From the NCBI RefSeq assembly GCF_001680005.1, contig NC_033561.1:558001-622000 (forward strand): a DNA stretch of 64,000 nt, read 5' to 3'. The first letter of the stretch is position 1, and every line of letters starts with the position of its first letter. Source of the DNA: Plasmodium coatneyi (lineage: Eukaryota; Apicomplexa; Aconoidasida; Haemosporida; Plasmodiidae). The position numbers and the translations under genes were made by a program. Below the pieces are notes generated by a model, which saw only the letters and a program-made list of their open reading frames with translations, searched no databases and was not told the origin of the DNA. Below, piece after piece: positions 21,992 to 34,053 of the stretch.

Positions 21992-24447
21992 GGTCAAGAA
22001 GGGGGAGATGTTTACATATATATGCACATGTGTGCAATCTGAGTGCTCAGGGGGGTGTATATAAACCCAGTCTGCGTATGTAGACAGATATCGTGCTATG
22101 TCATAAAAATGGACATCGCATGCGAGAAATGGAAGTTGTACTCAAAGCGGGAAAAGTGCAACTCAAGCTTGTGGAGTGTTGCTGGGATTAATTTAAAATA
22201 GCCTTGTGAGAATTTCTCCCTTGCCTGTATGGACGCTCTACACGCAAGCAAACACAGGAAAGAAATCCCCGTCTTGCAAAATGGCATGACTCAGCTGCTG
22301 TACAGTATATATATTCGCATGAACAGGACTTTAGTAAGGACACGCTTTGCGCATTCTTATTTCATACACCCTTACATGCCTGTTGTACATACTTGTGCGT
22401 TCATTTTTCACAGGTGTCAATTTTCTCTCTTGTTCCACAAAAAGGGGAGAAGAAAAAAAAAAGTAAAATAAATGCTCATATCCTCATATTACAATTTTGT
22501 AAAAGGGGGAAAATATCTTTCTATTGCGATTTGTTCAAAAAACATCCACTCCAGTGAAACGCAAAATTTATTTTAACTTAAACTGTTTTTGTTCCGATTA
22601 AAATGGGGGAAAAAAAAAAAAAAAAAAGTACCCCTTTTTACAATATATATACTAGTATACATGCAAGAGTGCCTGTTTTAAGGAACCTCCCTCCGAAAGA
22701 AGTCTTCCTTTTAAACCTTCGCAAATCAAAATCACCTGAACGGTTCATATATTTTTTCTTCATTTTCGCCCCTTTCGACGGAGTTTTCAGTTAGCCATTT
22801 TTCTTTTTTATGCCATGTTCATGTAAAAACGGAAAAAAAAAAAAAAAAAAAAATGAAAAAAAGTGGGAAAAAAAAGCTAACTGCTTTGTATACCCACTTT
22901 GTTACATTTTCTCTCAACCGAAACTTCAACGCAATTTCGGCCGTATTAATATATACACTATGCTGCCGCGCGCTGCGGGGGAAATTACCCCTGTAAGGTG
23001 GAAATCCGCTGAATGGCTCTCCAACTGGGTTTCACGCAAACTCGCAGTTTACAAAAATAAGCTAAATTAGCCAAATTAGCTTCACTTGCTGCATTTGCCA
23101 GGTTGGCCGAATTTGCTGAATTCGCTTCGTTGGCAGAGTTTGCCAGAGACGCGTAAAACTGAATGAACCGCCCACACTAATGTGGGTGGAAATATACACG
23201 CTCATGCCCACGCAACGTTGGCGTGCGCAAGGGGGAACACGAACAGCGCGGCGTTAACGTATGAGCCACACGCACGCAACATGTTATGCACATCACATAC
23301 TACTAAAAGCTAAATCTATGTAACGTGATAGCGTTACAATCTGCATATACATTGCCATGCAGGGGCTGTATATAATACAACAACAAAAAAATAATAATAA
23401 AGTAAAAATAATAAAAGTAATCCATAAATAAATAGACAAAGGGGGAAAAGGCATAGGCATGGAAAAACAAATAAATAAATAAAGGGAAGTAAAGCATTCA
23501 ACATGATACTCTAATTGGGGCATAAACCCAAATGAGCCAGTGGCATGTTTGGACATAAACACGGTTCAAACACCAGCAGTGCGAATTCTGACTGATAGCA
23601 GTAATAACTGTATATGCGTGTCTTTGTATAAGTACACGTCCTGGGTAGGGGGGTGATCTTTCTACATGGGAGCAGCAGCACCATCGCAATTTAAAAACGG
23701 TCACCTCCGTTTCTCATATAAAAAACAAAACAAAGCGAAATGAATGGTTAATTTCGGTTGGCACATCTGAACAACGTTGAGCTCTTCGCGCATGGTTCCT
23801 TAATCAACGGTGCTACTTATCGCTTCCAATTTTAGTAGTATGTCTATCTTGTCAGCTCGCACGTTGCTTAAGTTTATGGGCATATAATGATATCCACAGG
23901 GCATCTTCATATGTACGGTGCGCACACCCCCGCTTTGCTAACTCGGGGTACGCTTCATCCGTCTACCGTTAACATGTTCCAGTTTGCACTTCCATGACCA
24001 CCCTCCGAAAGGTATACCTCTCTTCATGCGAAAATACGAAAAACTGTGTTCACGTATTCGTCGCTTGTTTAACCATTGGGTAAATCCAATTCGACACAGA
24101 AAAAAAAAAAAAAAAAAAAAAAAGATGGCTAATCAAAATATTATAGCAAAATGGGGAGCAAAAATGCTTCTTCTTCAACTATGCTTAAAACTGAAAAAAT
24201 TGTGTTACGTGTGGCTTCATATACCACTGCAGGTTTGACCGTTCAGGGCCTTGCATTACTTGCAGGAAGCCCAAACTGGTGTTATTAATGCAAAGCGAGG
24301 CAACGCTTTCCTCCATCTCCAGTATTCCTCCAGATTAACTGTGTGCACACTCGTGCGTGGGGCATTAACGTACATTCGCGACAATACGGGGCAGCGCACT
24401 TCAAAATGTATCAACACGTTCTACTCACTTCCATGGTTCCGCCAACC
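21992..24447. other. 2.5-kb intergenic region
   Basis: No supported gene. The region lies between the start of the minus-strand inhibitor-3 gene and the end of the minus-strand GYF gene, so it should hold the inhibitor-3 promoter and the GYF 3' UTR. It contains poly(A) tracts (about 22610-22626, 22833-22853, 24101-24123) and TATATA elements near 22016 and 22305. A short degenerate repeat built on TTAGCCAAATT/GCTGAATTCGCT units occupies about 23058-23145. Open frames are short, AT-rich and unspliced. Confidence 0.5.
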
Positions 24448-26655
24448 TCAGTAGTCATAGTTCTCATAGTCGTCCTCCTCGTTGTCCGAGTCGTCCTCAT
24501 TGGTGGAGGACACCTCCTTCTTTTTCGATATCTGGATGAGGCCCTTCTTCTTCCGCTTTTTCTTCTTAATGTCATACTCATCATCCAGGGAGTTGTCCCC
24601 CTCGTCGCTCTCATCTTCTTCCGCGTCGATCTGGTTGGTGGTTTCACTCAACTTCCTCTTTTTTTTAACACTCTCGTTGCTAACAAATGTAAGATAATTG
24701 ACAGCGTCGTACATCTGCCATATATTCTCTAAAACTTTGTTTTCCTTGTTTATCCTTCTCAGCTGTATTGGATTTTCCGCTGAGACAATTCCTACGGATA
24801 TTAAATTATATATATCATAGTAGCTGTAGGGACCATAGACATTGTTGTTAGCGTCACTAGTCCACCTCAGCTGCCATAGTATGTCTACGCTCTCCTCCTT
24901 GGACTCCTCCAGCTTTTTGCACAAACCTTCACATTCGTGCTTCGCCAAGAAGTACACGTTTTTATATTCGTTTGTCAATTTCTGCGTCAAATCTATCAAG
25001 TTGTTAAACCTCCTTTCGATTGTTTTGTAGTCCAGGGAAATCTTCTGGTATGTTTCCTCGAGCCTCTGCAACTCGTTTGGCTGTTCGCCCTGTGTAGGAT
25101 TGTCTTTCTCTTCCGCCTCGTTCATTAAGTCATTAGCCGTTTTATCATCCTCTGCAGATGCTTTTTCTTCTTCTGCTTCCTTCTCCTCCACCTGTTCAGC
25201 CGCTTTTTCCTCTTCCATCACTTCTCCCTCCTGTTCAGTTGCTTTTTCTTGTTCCGTCGCTTCCTCCGCCGGGGGTTCTTCCTGTTGGGGTTGCGCTTCT
25301 TCCTCGACGGGATGTTCCTCATGGGGAGTTTCTTCGTTCTTTTCGCCCTCATGCTCACCCTCCTCACTTTGGATTTCCCCATTTGGAATGACTTCGCTGT
25401 CTACCGCTTCGTTCACCAAGGTTTCCTCTTCCACCATTTCCTTTTCCGTCGCTTCCTTCTCCATCGCGTCACCTCCCCGCGTCTTCAATTTCACCTGCAG
25501 GACGTTCTTTTTACCTGATCCCCGCGGGGCGCCTCTGCCGTCCTCGTCCCTCTTCCCTTCGTCCGCTCCGGAAGGGTCTGCATCTGCCCCTTGGCATGAC
25601 TTGGACACATTTGGATCTTCCGAAGATTCATTGCTCGCCCGAGGGGCCGCAACGAATTTGAATTTGTCTAACTTAAGTTTGCACTCATTAAGGTAATTTT
25701 TACAAAGCTTCAAATCTCTCTTGTATCTAACCATGGCTTTAATTGGTGTTTCCTTTTCAATTAGGAGACAAGAGAGGGAGTACAACGCATCGTATATATT
25801 CACAGAGAGGTCATTATTATTGAGACTTTGATTTTTCAGCTTATCAAGTTTAGACACCGTTTCGTTGTGTATTTTTGCTTTTATTTTTTTATTGGAAAAT
25901 GAGGTGAACGGATCTTCCTCATCCACTGACTTTAACCAGGCCTCCTCGAAATCATCACCGTCAGGATCGTTGTAAATGTAGTTGCCATGCTTGTCTATGT
26001 ATCCTTCCTTCAACTCGTTCTTCATATTAAACGGTTCTATGTTGAACCCGAAATAGTCTTCACTATAGTTGCTAGTTTTCTCCTCTGCATTTAAAATGGC
26101 TGCATGTACGTCGTTCACTTCGAAGGAAGAATCTTCATTAAAGGAATGAGTAAACCTTTCTCTTTTAAGTGATTGATTTTTTCCGTTTCGGTTGGAAGAC
26201 GAGCCTTTTGTTGATTCCTCGTCGGTTGTCCCATCGGCGGAGTCGTCCTCCCCGGTATTCATGGAGACGTAACTCCTTCTAACCACGCCTTTTGCTTTGT
26301 CATTCTCTTTGCTGGTCCCTTCATCGGAAGAATCCTTCGCCTCGAAAATTTCAAGGGAATTGTAACTTCCCCCTTTATCATCCTCTTCATTTAGGAAAGA
26401 ATGGCCACCCTTAAACTCCTTCTCGTCAAAGTCACAGTTATACATCTCATTGTAAAAGCATTCAAAGTAGTTAAAGTTGTTAAGGGCAAAATTGAAGTAG
26501 CTGTTTTCATTTTCGTCTTTCTCATAATATATGGTTTCATTTTTGTCTGAAAATTGGACTTTTTTTTTTTTTTTTTTTTCAAAGCTGTTTTCACCTTTAC
26601 TTAATTCATTTTCTAATTTTACGAGTTCCACTTCCACGCTTTCTTCTTTTAGCAT
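24448..26655 (-). CDS. CD2BP2/Lin1-like GYF-domain protein (U5 snRNP-associated)
   Basis: A single-exon gene of 735 aa from the ATG at 26655 (MLKEESVEVELVKLENELSK). The frame stays open 98 codons further upstream, but that part is K-rich and UTR-like. Around residue 205 is the CD2BP2/Lin1 signature (EPFNMKNELKEGYIDKHGN, then EEAWLKS). The centre is a very acidic Glu/Ala-rich region. A GYF-type domain starts near residue 593 (WQLRWTSDANNNVYGPYSYY), with the aromatic/GP core for proline-rich ligands. The C-terminus is acidic and Lys-rich. In yeast and animals this protein is a U5 snRNP component that leaves before tri-snRNP formation. The long Glu-rich insertion makes it much larger than human CD2BP2 (about 340 aa). 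Confidence 0.85.
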   Translation of the reverse strand: MLKEESVEVELVKLENELSKGENSFEKKKKKKVQFSDKNETIYYEKDENENSYFNFALNNFNYFECFYNEMYNCDFDEKEFKGGHSFLNEEDDKGGSYNSLEIFEAKDSSDEGTSKENDKAKGVVRRSYVSMNTGEDDSADGTTDEESTKGSSSNRNGKNQSLKRERFTHSFNEDSSFEVNDVHAAILNAEEKTSNYSEDYFGFNIEPFNMKNELKEGYIDKHGNYIYNDPDGDDFEEAWLKSVDEEDPFTSFSNKKIKAKIHNETVSKLDKLKNQSLNNNDLSVNIYDALYSLSCLLIEKETPIKAMVRYKRDLKLCKNYLNECKLKLDKFKFVAAPRASNESSEDPNVSKSCQGADADPSGADEGKRDEDGRGAPRGSGKKNVLQVKLKTRGGDAMEKEATEKEMVEEETLVNEAVDSEVIPNGEIQSEEGEHEGEKNEETPHEEHPVEEEAQPQQEEPPAEEATEQEKATEQEGEVMEEEKAAEQVEEKEAEEEKASAEDDKTANDLMNEAEEKDNPTQGEQPNELQRLEETYQKISLDYKTIERRFNNLIDLTQKLTNEYKNVYFLAKHECEGLCKKLEESKEESVDILWQLRWTSDANNNVYGPYSYYDIYNLISVGIVSAENPIQLRRINKENKVLENIWQMYDAVNYLTFVSNESVKKKRKLSETTNQIDAEEDESDEGDNSLDDEYDIKKKKRKKKGLIQISKKKEVSSTNEDDSDNEEDDYENYDY

Positions 26656-27508
26656 TTTCGCGGGGGAAGCGGCGTGACGTGCGGTGAGCAAAATATGGTT
26701 CGCTGTAATCAACACTCCCTTTGCGCCTGGCTTCCTCACTTGGGTAGGTGCGGGTGTGAACTTATGACCGTTTTTTTTCTTTTTTTTTTTTTTATTACTG
26801 TCTGTATTGTTAATCGTCTTGATAGTGGTGGTTGTGGTGTATGTTTGGGTGTCCCTGCGAGGGCACATGCACAACTTTCCTGTGAAGTTGCAAATGGATG
26901 GTGTGGCCCTTCGTGCCTCTTTTTTTATCGTCACACGGGGGGCATACAACTACGCTACTAAACTGCGTACCTTTAAAAGTTGCCACTGAGCGGTAGGGGA
27001 AAATATATCTCCTCATCCGACACGTTGCCTACTTCCGTGGCGCGTGAGGAGCTTGTTCCGATTGGAAAATAGCTATTTGGATGTATGCCCTTGTTTTGGT
27101 TGTTCGCCCCTCCAAACGGGAGTGGGAAAGAAATGGGGGAAGAATTTGTGGGAAGGACCAAAAGGGACAAATGTCGCAAAACGCGAAGAATGATGTACAT
27201 ATGCAAAGCTGTACAAAAATGTAGTGCTAACATTGGGTACAAAATGTACAAAAAAAAAAAAAAAAGAAACAGCATAAATGAGTTATGCCTTTTCCCAATT
27301 CGCCAGAAACAAACTGCCTTTCGCTGGGAATGGGTTTTCTCTTTCTTTTTCTTTTTTTTTCTTTCTTTCTTAAAATTTCCCAAAGATAGTTGCAGGAAAA
27401 TTGGTAAACATATCTATTAAGCACAAAAAAGAAGGTTTAAAAGAAATGCTCTTTGCATGAAGCATTTTCGAATAAATCATTTCCGCATGCAGCATTCTCG
27501 CGTGAAGT

Positions 27509-27542
<34 letters not shown>

Positions 27543-28718
27543 CGAACAGGCGAGCAAGCGGGCAAAAAAAAATCTGATGGCGCGCGAAAAGAACAAATGG
27601 GCGCATTTAGCACAGACGCGTGAACAAGCAAAGAACCATTGTTGGAACAACAGCATAATGTTGGTAAATTAGGGGAACGTGCATAAAGAAACCTGACCCT
27701 ACTTCGCCTTCTCATTCATTGCATATAAATACTTATGTATCACATAAGGACATAATATTGTATATGCCCAGACTTGGTAAGGAATATGAACATGTGAGCA
27801 ACGGGCCAGAGGGTCGGCTCGGCTTGTGTTGCTCATATATTGGACTGCCTCATGGAGGAAAGACGGGCTACATGCACTCCACGAAAAATTGAACATTGAA
27901 CATATTGAACGGAACCGGAAAATTGAAAAAATTGAAATTGAAAGAATGAAATTCTTCAGAGAGAAAAAACTTCAAACAGGGCCGACAATTTGCAAATCAT
28001 TCATTCATTCATTGCTTTTTTTTTCTTTAAAAAAATCCTTTTAAAACGCGCGCTCAGTTCTCACACTTATGTGCTTACATGAGCAATCGCGCAACGTGCA
28101 CGAGTGCACGTTCGTTCAAAGTTGTTTGACAACTCTCTCCACAGTTAAGCACGGGTACACGTGGATGTCACTCCACCCCCGCGTAACTGTGCAGACTTGC
28201 AAATTAAAGAAAAAAAAAAAAAAAAAAGAAACATATAAATAGCTCTGTCAACAGAACTGGTGTAGACAAAATTGGCATACCCACGTGAGATGTGCACGTA
28301 CATGTTATGCAAGCCCAGAGGGGGGAGGATTAATAAAAAAAAAAAAAAAAAAACACACACCAACGAAGGAGGATGATACAAACTAAACAAATATGGCGCT
28401 GTGAAGAGCAGCATCACAGAATGAAAAGGAAAATTCATAAGGGGGGGTGGCCCCCCACTACCATGGGTAATTAACTCCATCTTCATAAGTAAAAAGATCA
28501 CACAAAAGCGACCAATAAATGACGCGCAGCACGCACGCATAAACACACAAAAAAAAAGGAATGGGATTTCTCTCCTTAGGAATGCTCCCGTGTCACACAT
28601 AAACGCCGCGCATTGTGGGTCCACGCCCACGCGTCTGCTGTATGTCTGTTTGCATGCCATAGGTTAGTCACACCCCCTATAAATTTCTCTTCATCGGAAG
28701 AACCCTAAACTAGTCGAA
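26656..28718. other. 2-kb intergenic region
   Basis: Promoter side of the GYF gene and 3' side of the helicase gene. It contains several long homopolymers (poly(A) at about 27250-27265, 27510-27538, 28207-28226 and 28334-28352) and a TTTTTTCTTTTTT tract at 26764-26796. No coding region with splice or family support was found. A run of GAAATTGAAA-type repeats lies near 27880-27950. Confidence 0.5.
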
Positions 28719-31700
28719 CTAGTTAAAATTGAGCAACCATTGGGGCACGGTCTGGTCGTGCTTCCTCAAATGTTCGATGAGCTTGTCAATAATTTTTCTA
28801 TTCGAACTGTTAAAGTAGTTAATGGCTAATCCAGTTTTCCCAATTCGTCCCGTCCTACCAATCCTGTGCATGTACTGCTCAAATTCGGCTGGTAGGTCAT
28901 AATTTATTACTAATTCCAGGTCGGGAAAATCTAACCCCCTTGCCGCGATGGAGGTAGCTATTAAAATTTGAAATTCCTTATCGCGGAACTGTTGAAATAC
29001 GTCTTGTCTCCGAGCCTACATGGGGTGTATTTAATGTAGCAGTGTGCGTGCGAAGTGTGGCACATGGGCCCAATGTAACACGTTTGGGCGTAAAAATTTA
29101 CAAATTGCTGCTATTCTATTTGTTCACCCAACGCATGTATTCGTCAAGTAGGCACAATTCGCGATGAATTATTCGCCAGGAGGTGAGGTTCACGCGGGGG
29201 TTCCAACGGACTTGCGCTTTAAGTCGCTACCCATTGGTAACCACGTCGTACAACCTATTCGCACCCCTAACGGGCCGTAACTTACCTGAGTCATTTTCCC
29301 GTGCAGGTAATTCACGTCATACCCGTTCGACTTCAACGCAGAGAAAATGTAATTAATTGAGCTTCGCAGCTCCACAAAGATGATGGCTTGTCCTTGTAGA
29401 GTCCTCAGGTCCTTGAGCAGCTCGTCCTGCTTGCACTTCGCGGGCACGTACTTCACGACCTGCGAGGAAATGAGGCAGCAAAAATGAGGCAGCAAAAATG
29501 ATGCAGCAAAAATGAGGGCGTCTCAACAAGGGCGCAGTAATAAGGATCCCCCCATAACCGTACGTATACATTTGCACGCACATGCGTACCCCCCACCTAC
29601 CTGCTTAATAGAATTTCGCACCTCCCTCTTCTGCGTGATATTCAAAAACACATACGGAGTGGCCATGAACTTTTCAATGTCCTCCCGCAGGCTCTCGGAG
29701 AAGGTCGCCGTGAAGAGTATTGTCTGTCTAGCGTCAATGGCAGAAAGATCTTTTTCGAATAGAATGGAGTCCATCTGTTCCTTCAACCCAAGGGATATCA
29801 TTTCGTCAGCCTCGTCGAAAATTAAATATTTTACAAAGGACAAGCTGACCTTACAACTGTTCATCAGATCGAGTAATCGCCCCGGGGTCGACACGATGAC
29901 GTCCGCCTGCCGTTCGTTTATCTGTACAATCTGCGGTGTAACGGAGGTTGTTGGGCAGGATAGCGGTGACCCGAGGAAGGAACTGATCCGTAAAAAAGGG
30001 AGCTAATCCTCAAAAAAGGATACACACAGAAGGAGCAATCAAACGCAGAGAGGAGAACCTACCTGATCTTTCATCGTCTCTCCTCCATAGAAGGCCATAC
30101 AAACCAGCCCCATATTTTTCGTCAAACTGTTAACCTGGAGAGGGGCACAAAAATGGATGTGAAAAAAAGAAAAAAAATGCCGTTTCGCTTGTCCATGTCG
30201 GGGAATCCCTACACTAATTGCAACCTCCTGAAACGCATGTGTTCCCCTTTTGGAGGGTTGCACCCCTTCGTAATTTACAAAAGTTACCTCGTTCAAAATT
30301 TGAAGGACTAATTCTCGCGTGGGACAGAGGACCAACCCCAGGGGAGAAACGCACGCATACGCCCCAGGGAAATGAGGCCTCAACGTGTCGTTGTCTGCTA
30401 TCAAATTTGTAACTACTGGACAGAGAAAGGAAAAAGTTTTTCCACTTCCTGTTTGTGAGGACGCAATTAAATTCATTTTGTTTTTTATTATTGGAATGGA
30501 GTACTTCTGAACGATGGTCATTTGGCTGTATCCCTTCTCGCAGATGTTTCGGTACAGGTCGTTTCCACAGATGGTGCTGCGCGGTGGGGGGAAGGATAAA
30601 TTGCGCCATGTGGCCACGCGTAAAATGGGAGTAATAGGTGAACGAACGGGTGAGGGAGCTGGGTATCAAGTAAGTACATGAATGAATGTGACCATGCCAG
30701 CTGTGCACAGATGACCGGCACCCCCACGTGCACACGCTCAAGGCGTACCTTAGGTCTTCCATGCTGCTAAGGGGGCCTGGTACATTCATCTCTTCGCTTC
30801 CGTAACTTTTGCACTCGATGATGTAGCACTCTTCGTCGAATATGTTGCACTTGTATTTCCTACCCCGGTAGGTGTTGTCACGTTTTTCTGCGGCTTCATT
30901 TCGATGACCACTGTCGTACTGAATAGCCACGTCACGATCGTGATGGTTGCTTTTATTTGGGTTATATTTACTGCGTCCGTCATAACCGCAGCGATTCGGC
31001 TGATCACTGCTGTGTTTACTGAACCGGTCCAGGTCATCCTGAGTGGACCTATTACTGCCATACTGACTGGATCTATCTGCCTCATATTTGGAGGACTTAT
31101 CCAAGTCATATTTATTGGGTCTGCCATGGTCGTATTTACTGTGCTGGTCATACCCATACCGATTAGGTTTATCAGGGTCACGCTGACTGGACCGGTCATA
31201 ATATTGCTGGCTAGAACGGCCATTCTCATAATGATTGGACCTTCCCCCTCTTTCCACATGACCGGGTCTACCTCTACCAAACTGAGTTGGCCTGCCTCTG
31301 CCATACTGGCTTGCCCTCCCCCTGTCGAACTGACTCGGCCCACCTCTTACAGGCTGACTTGGTTTGCCTGTACCAAACTGATTGGATCCACCCCTTTCTG
31401 GGTAATTTCCTCTGGAGTCATCATAACATGTCTCTCCCCGGGGAACACCGTGGTGATTGTTATCCCCCTCATCGACGTTATCCCATTTGCTCACGAATCT
31501 TTTTTTATCGACCACATTGTGCTTCTCATCCTGCGCATATCCTACTTCCTTTCCTTCCCTACTGTTAATTTGGTTACCTTCCCATTTTTTGAAGGCGCCT
31601 TTATACAGCCCAGGACGTTCCCTGTGGTGCAGAGGACTTCCTTCTCTTACTTCCCACTGGGAGTTATTTCTGTAGAGGTTGCTTTTTTTTTCACTATTAT

Positions 31701-32505
31701 GCGTCCCTTCCACTGGGTACCTGCTGTTAATTCCCTTCCTCATTTTGCTCGTCGGTCCATACGTGTCTATATTCTCTGCATACGTTTTTCTCTTCTGCGT
31801 TGGTTCTGGAGGTGGGCTCTTCCTTTCGCTGTAGGTTTCACTGTAGCCATCCTCCTCATATGCATTCCCGTTATGAGCGAACTCTTCCTCACTTTGGTAA
31901 TTAAAAATTTGGGCGGCAGCTCCATACGGTTCGTAATTTCCGCCCATGCTATTCACTATATCTATATAACTGAGGTGACTGTTCTGACTTATGAGTGAGT
32001 CTGCATTTGGGTGTGGTATGTGCTGACCTCTTGGTTCCCTCATCTGCCCTGCGGCTGTGTTATTACTGTGGCTCCCAACCGTGGTAGTAGCTTCATCCGT
32101 TTGGCTAACCACAAAGTTGCTTCTGCCTGGGAAGGCTACAAAGTCCGGGTTGCCCGCCTGTTCCCAATAGCTTTCCACACCACCATTGGGGTAGAGGTGA
32201 CTATACAGCTGGTATACATTCTCCCCCAGCGTGTTGGTCACAGTGCCATGGGCACTATCAATTGAGTCAACATTCATTAAATATTTACTGATGACATCGT
32301 TTAGGGTGTCGTTTGCTTCTCCTTTTTGGGTCCCCTTTATGGCTGCATTTTCATTTCCCTCTTCTGTTTCCCTTGTTGTTTCATCGCCCGTAACGTCACC
32401 AGTACCATGGGCGTTTTTACCACCTTCGATGTGTTCGCTGGCACGGCTGGTACACCCCCCCTGCTGCTCGGTCTGACTCGGTTGCGCCAAATTATTTGCG
32501 CTCAT
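28719..32505 (-). CDS. DEAD-box ATP-dependent RNA helicase with RG-rich N-terminus
   Basis: Six exons (32505-30749, 30576-30288, 30134-30063, 29930-29601, 29459-29286, 29015-28719) join in phase to 2919 nt, 972 aa. Residues 1-585 are hydrophilic and low complexity, with RG-rich repeats (QFGRGRPGHVERGG) and Tyr/Asp/Arg repeats (KYDHGRPNKYDLD). The helicase core has the Q-motif region, motif I SSQTGSGKT (625-633), Ia PTREL, Ib TPGRL (721-725), II DEAD (745-748), III TAT (780-782, usual SAT), V ARGLD and VI HRIGRTGR (924-931), so it should be an active ATPase that unwinds or remodels RNA. The RG-rich N-terminus recalls Ded1/DDX3 and Vasa relatives, but the subfamily is not certain. The start at 32505 (MSANNLAQ) was chosen over an upstream in-frame ATG at 32766 because the preceding stretch is hydrophobic UTR-like sequence. 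Confidence 0.93.
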
Positions 32506-34053
32506 TTTGCTGCAACAGGTTGTATGCGGCGCGGGGGGAAGGAAAAGAAACAAAAGAGGAAAGCGAGGAAAGAAAGGAAAACGTGGAAAACAAGGAAAAT
32601 GCGGAAAACTGGGGGAAGGAGGAAAATAACGCAAAAGAAGAAAATAGAACAAAGCTGGAAAATTGAGAGAAGGAATGCAAAGTGGAAAAATTAGCAAAAC
32701 TGACCAAACGGGAAAAGTTGCATAATTTCCCTTGGTCGTTTTTATGACTACACTTGGGTATATCACCTGATGGTGATTCCCTCATACAGGGACTTATTTC
32801 CTCTTCACCTCAGAAATAATCTTTGCAAATTTTTCCCATCACAAAAAAATAAAAAAAAAAAACAGTAACTCTGTAGCAGTAACAGGGATGGTAAGAATTG
32901 TGGAAAATAAAAAGATGTCCCCTGTGTTCCCTTTTCTATACCGTATACACGACATTTGCCGCTGAAGGAACACCGCTACAATTTTTTATTCGCCATTTTT
33001 CCATCTCCAGCGCTTCAGTTGTAGGCAAGCGCGGGTAACACGAAATAAGCTATTATCTCAAATGGGTTTCTCCTGTGTTGTGCGTATTTGCTACACTTAT
33101 GAGGAATGCACAAGGAGATCGCCTCTTTTTTTTTTTTTTTTTTCTCCACGACGCATACAAAAATGGCTACCTGTATGTAATGTATGCACGTACTACACGT
33201 CCGTATACTCCCCCCTCCAGGGACCACATAATGAGGTGTACATTTCCGCGAAGGTAGATTTTTGTGGCAAACGCATCCGCTAAAAGAAGGAACAAATGAA
33301 TAGCAAATCGAGGTGCCATGTTTGTTCCCCCCCCCTGTGCATGTATTCACCATTTGGCGATTTTCCAATTTGGCGCTTCCCCTCCCATGGGCTTACCCCT
33401 CAGCAGTTTCTCCGCCGCCCTTAGGCGAGACCCCCAATGGGGGAGAAAATTGCCCTATTGAACGTGGAACTTCCACCCATACATTTCACCTTCTTGTGGA
33501 AGGAAGTGAATTGAGTGCACAGTAAAGGCCCCTAGCATACCTTTTAACGCGCTCATCACGCACATCGCGTTACCATTACCGCGTGTGTTCCTTTTGCACA
33601 TTTGTGAGAGGGTGAAACGAATAACCCGATGCAAGCACACAAAGTGGCCAGGCCACAATATGAATATATGAAAAAAATACCCAACTGCTCGCCACGTTCG
33701 TTTACCCTTTGGAAGGCCTGACATGAGCACCATTCATGAGGGGTTCAAAAATGAAGTCGCAAAATGGGTATCATTACCACCATTTTAAGCAGACAAGGTG
33801 GGCGAACCCGCGGTAACTGCAGGAAAAATAACCCCATGAGCTGCTCAACGAGAGCACTCCAAAGGAGTTGTCACATATGTCATGAATTGTGTACAGAAAA
33901 AAAAAAGAAAAAGGGTTCCCATGTAATGCATAAAAAAATGCAGGCATATGTTACCACACAGTTGTAAAACACACAAACGTCGACTATGTAACCCTAATCG
34001 TGCAAATAAAACAACACCCCAGGGGCGCAGAACGCGCTAAATCGAGATGATCT
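32506..34053. other. intergenic region upstream of the helicase gene
   Basis: About 1.5 kb between two minus-strand genes. The part adjacent to the helicase start (32520-32700) is A/G-rich with GGAAAAC-type repeats and is probably 5' UTR. A poly(T) lies at 33125-33144. No coding feature is supported. Confidence 0.5.

Noticed and set aside
25100..25696. Ser-rich plus-strand open frame (198 codons)
   Set aside because: Antisense shadow of the Glu-rich region of the GYF gene; poly-Ser is the complement of GAA/GAG-rich codons.
30904..31998. Long plus-strand open frame (364 codons)
   Set aside because: It is antisense to the repeat-rich N-terminal exon of the DEAD-box helicase. Its hydrophobic Ile/Thr-rich composition is the mirror of the Arg/Tyr/Asp repeats. 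No splice or family support.
32505..32766. Upstream start of the DEAD-box protein
   Set aside because: The extra 87 residues are hydrophobic, Phe/Pro-rich and UTR-like. The MSANN start is better placed.
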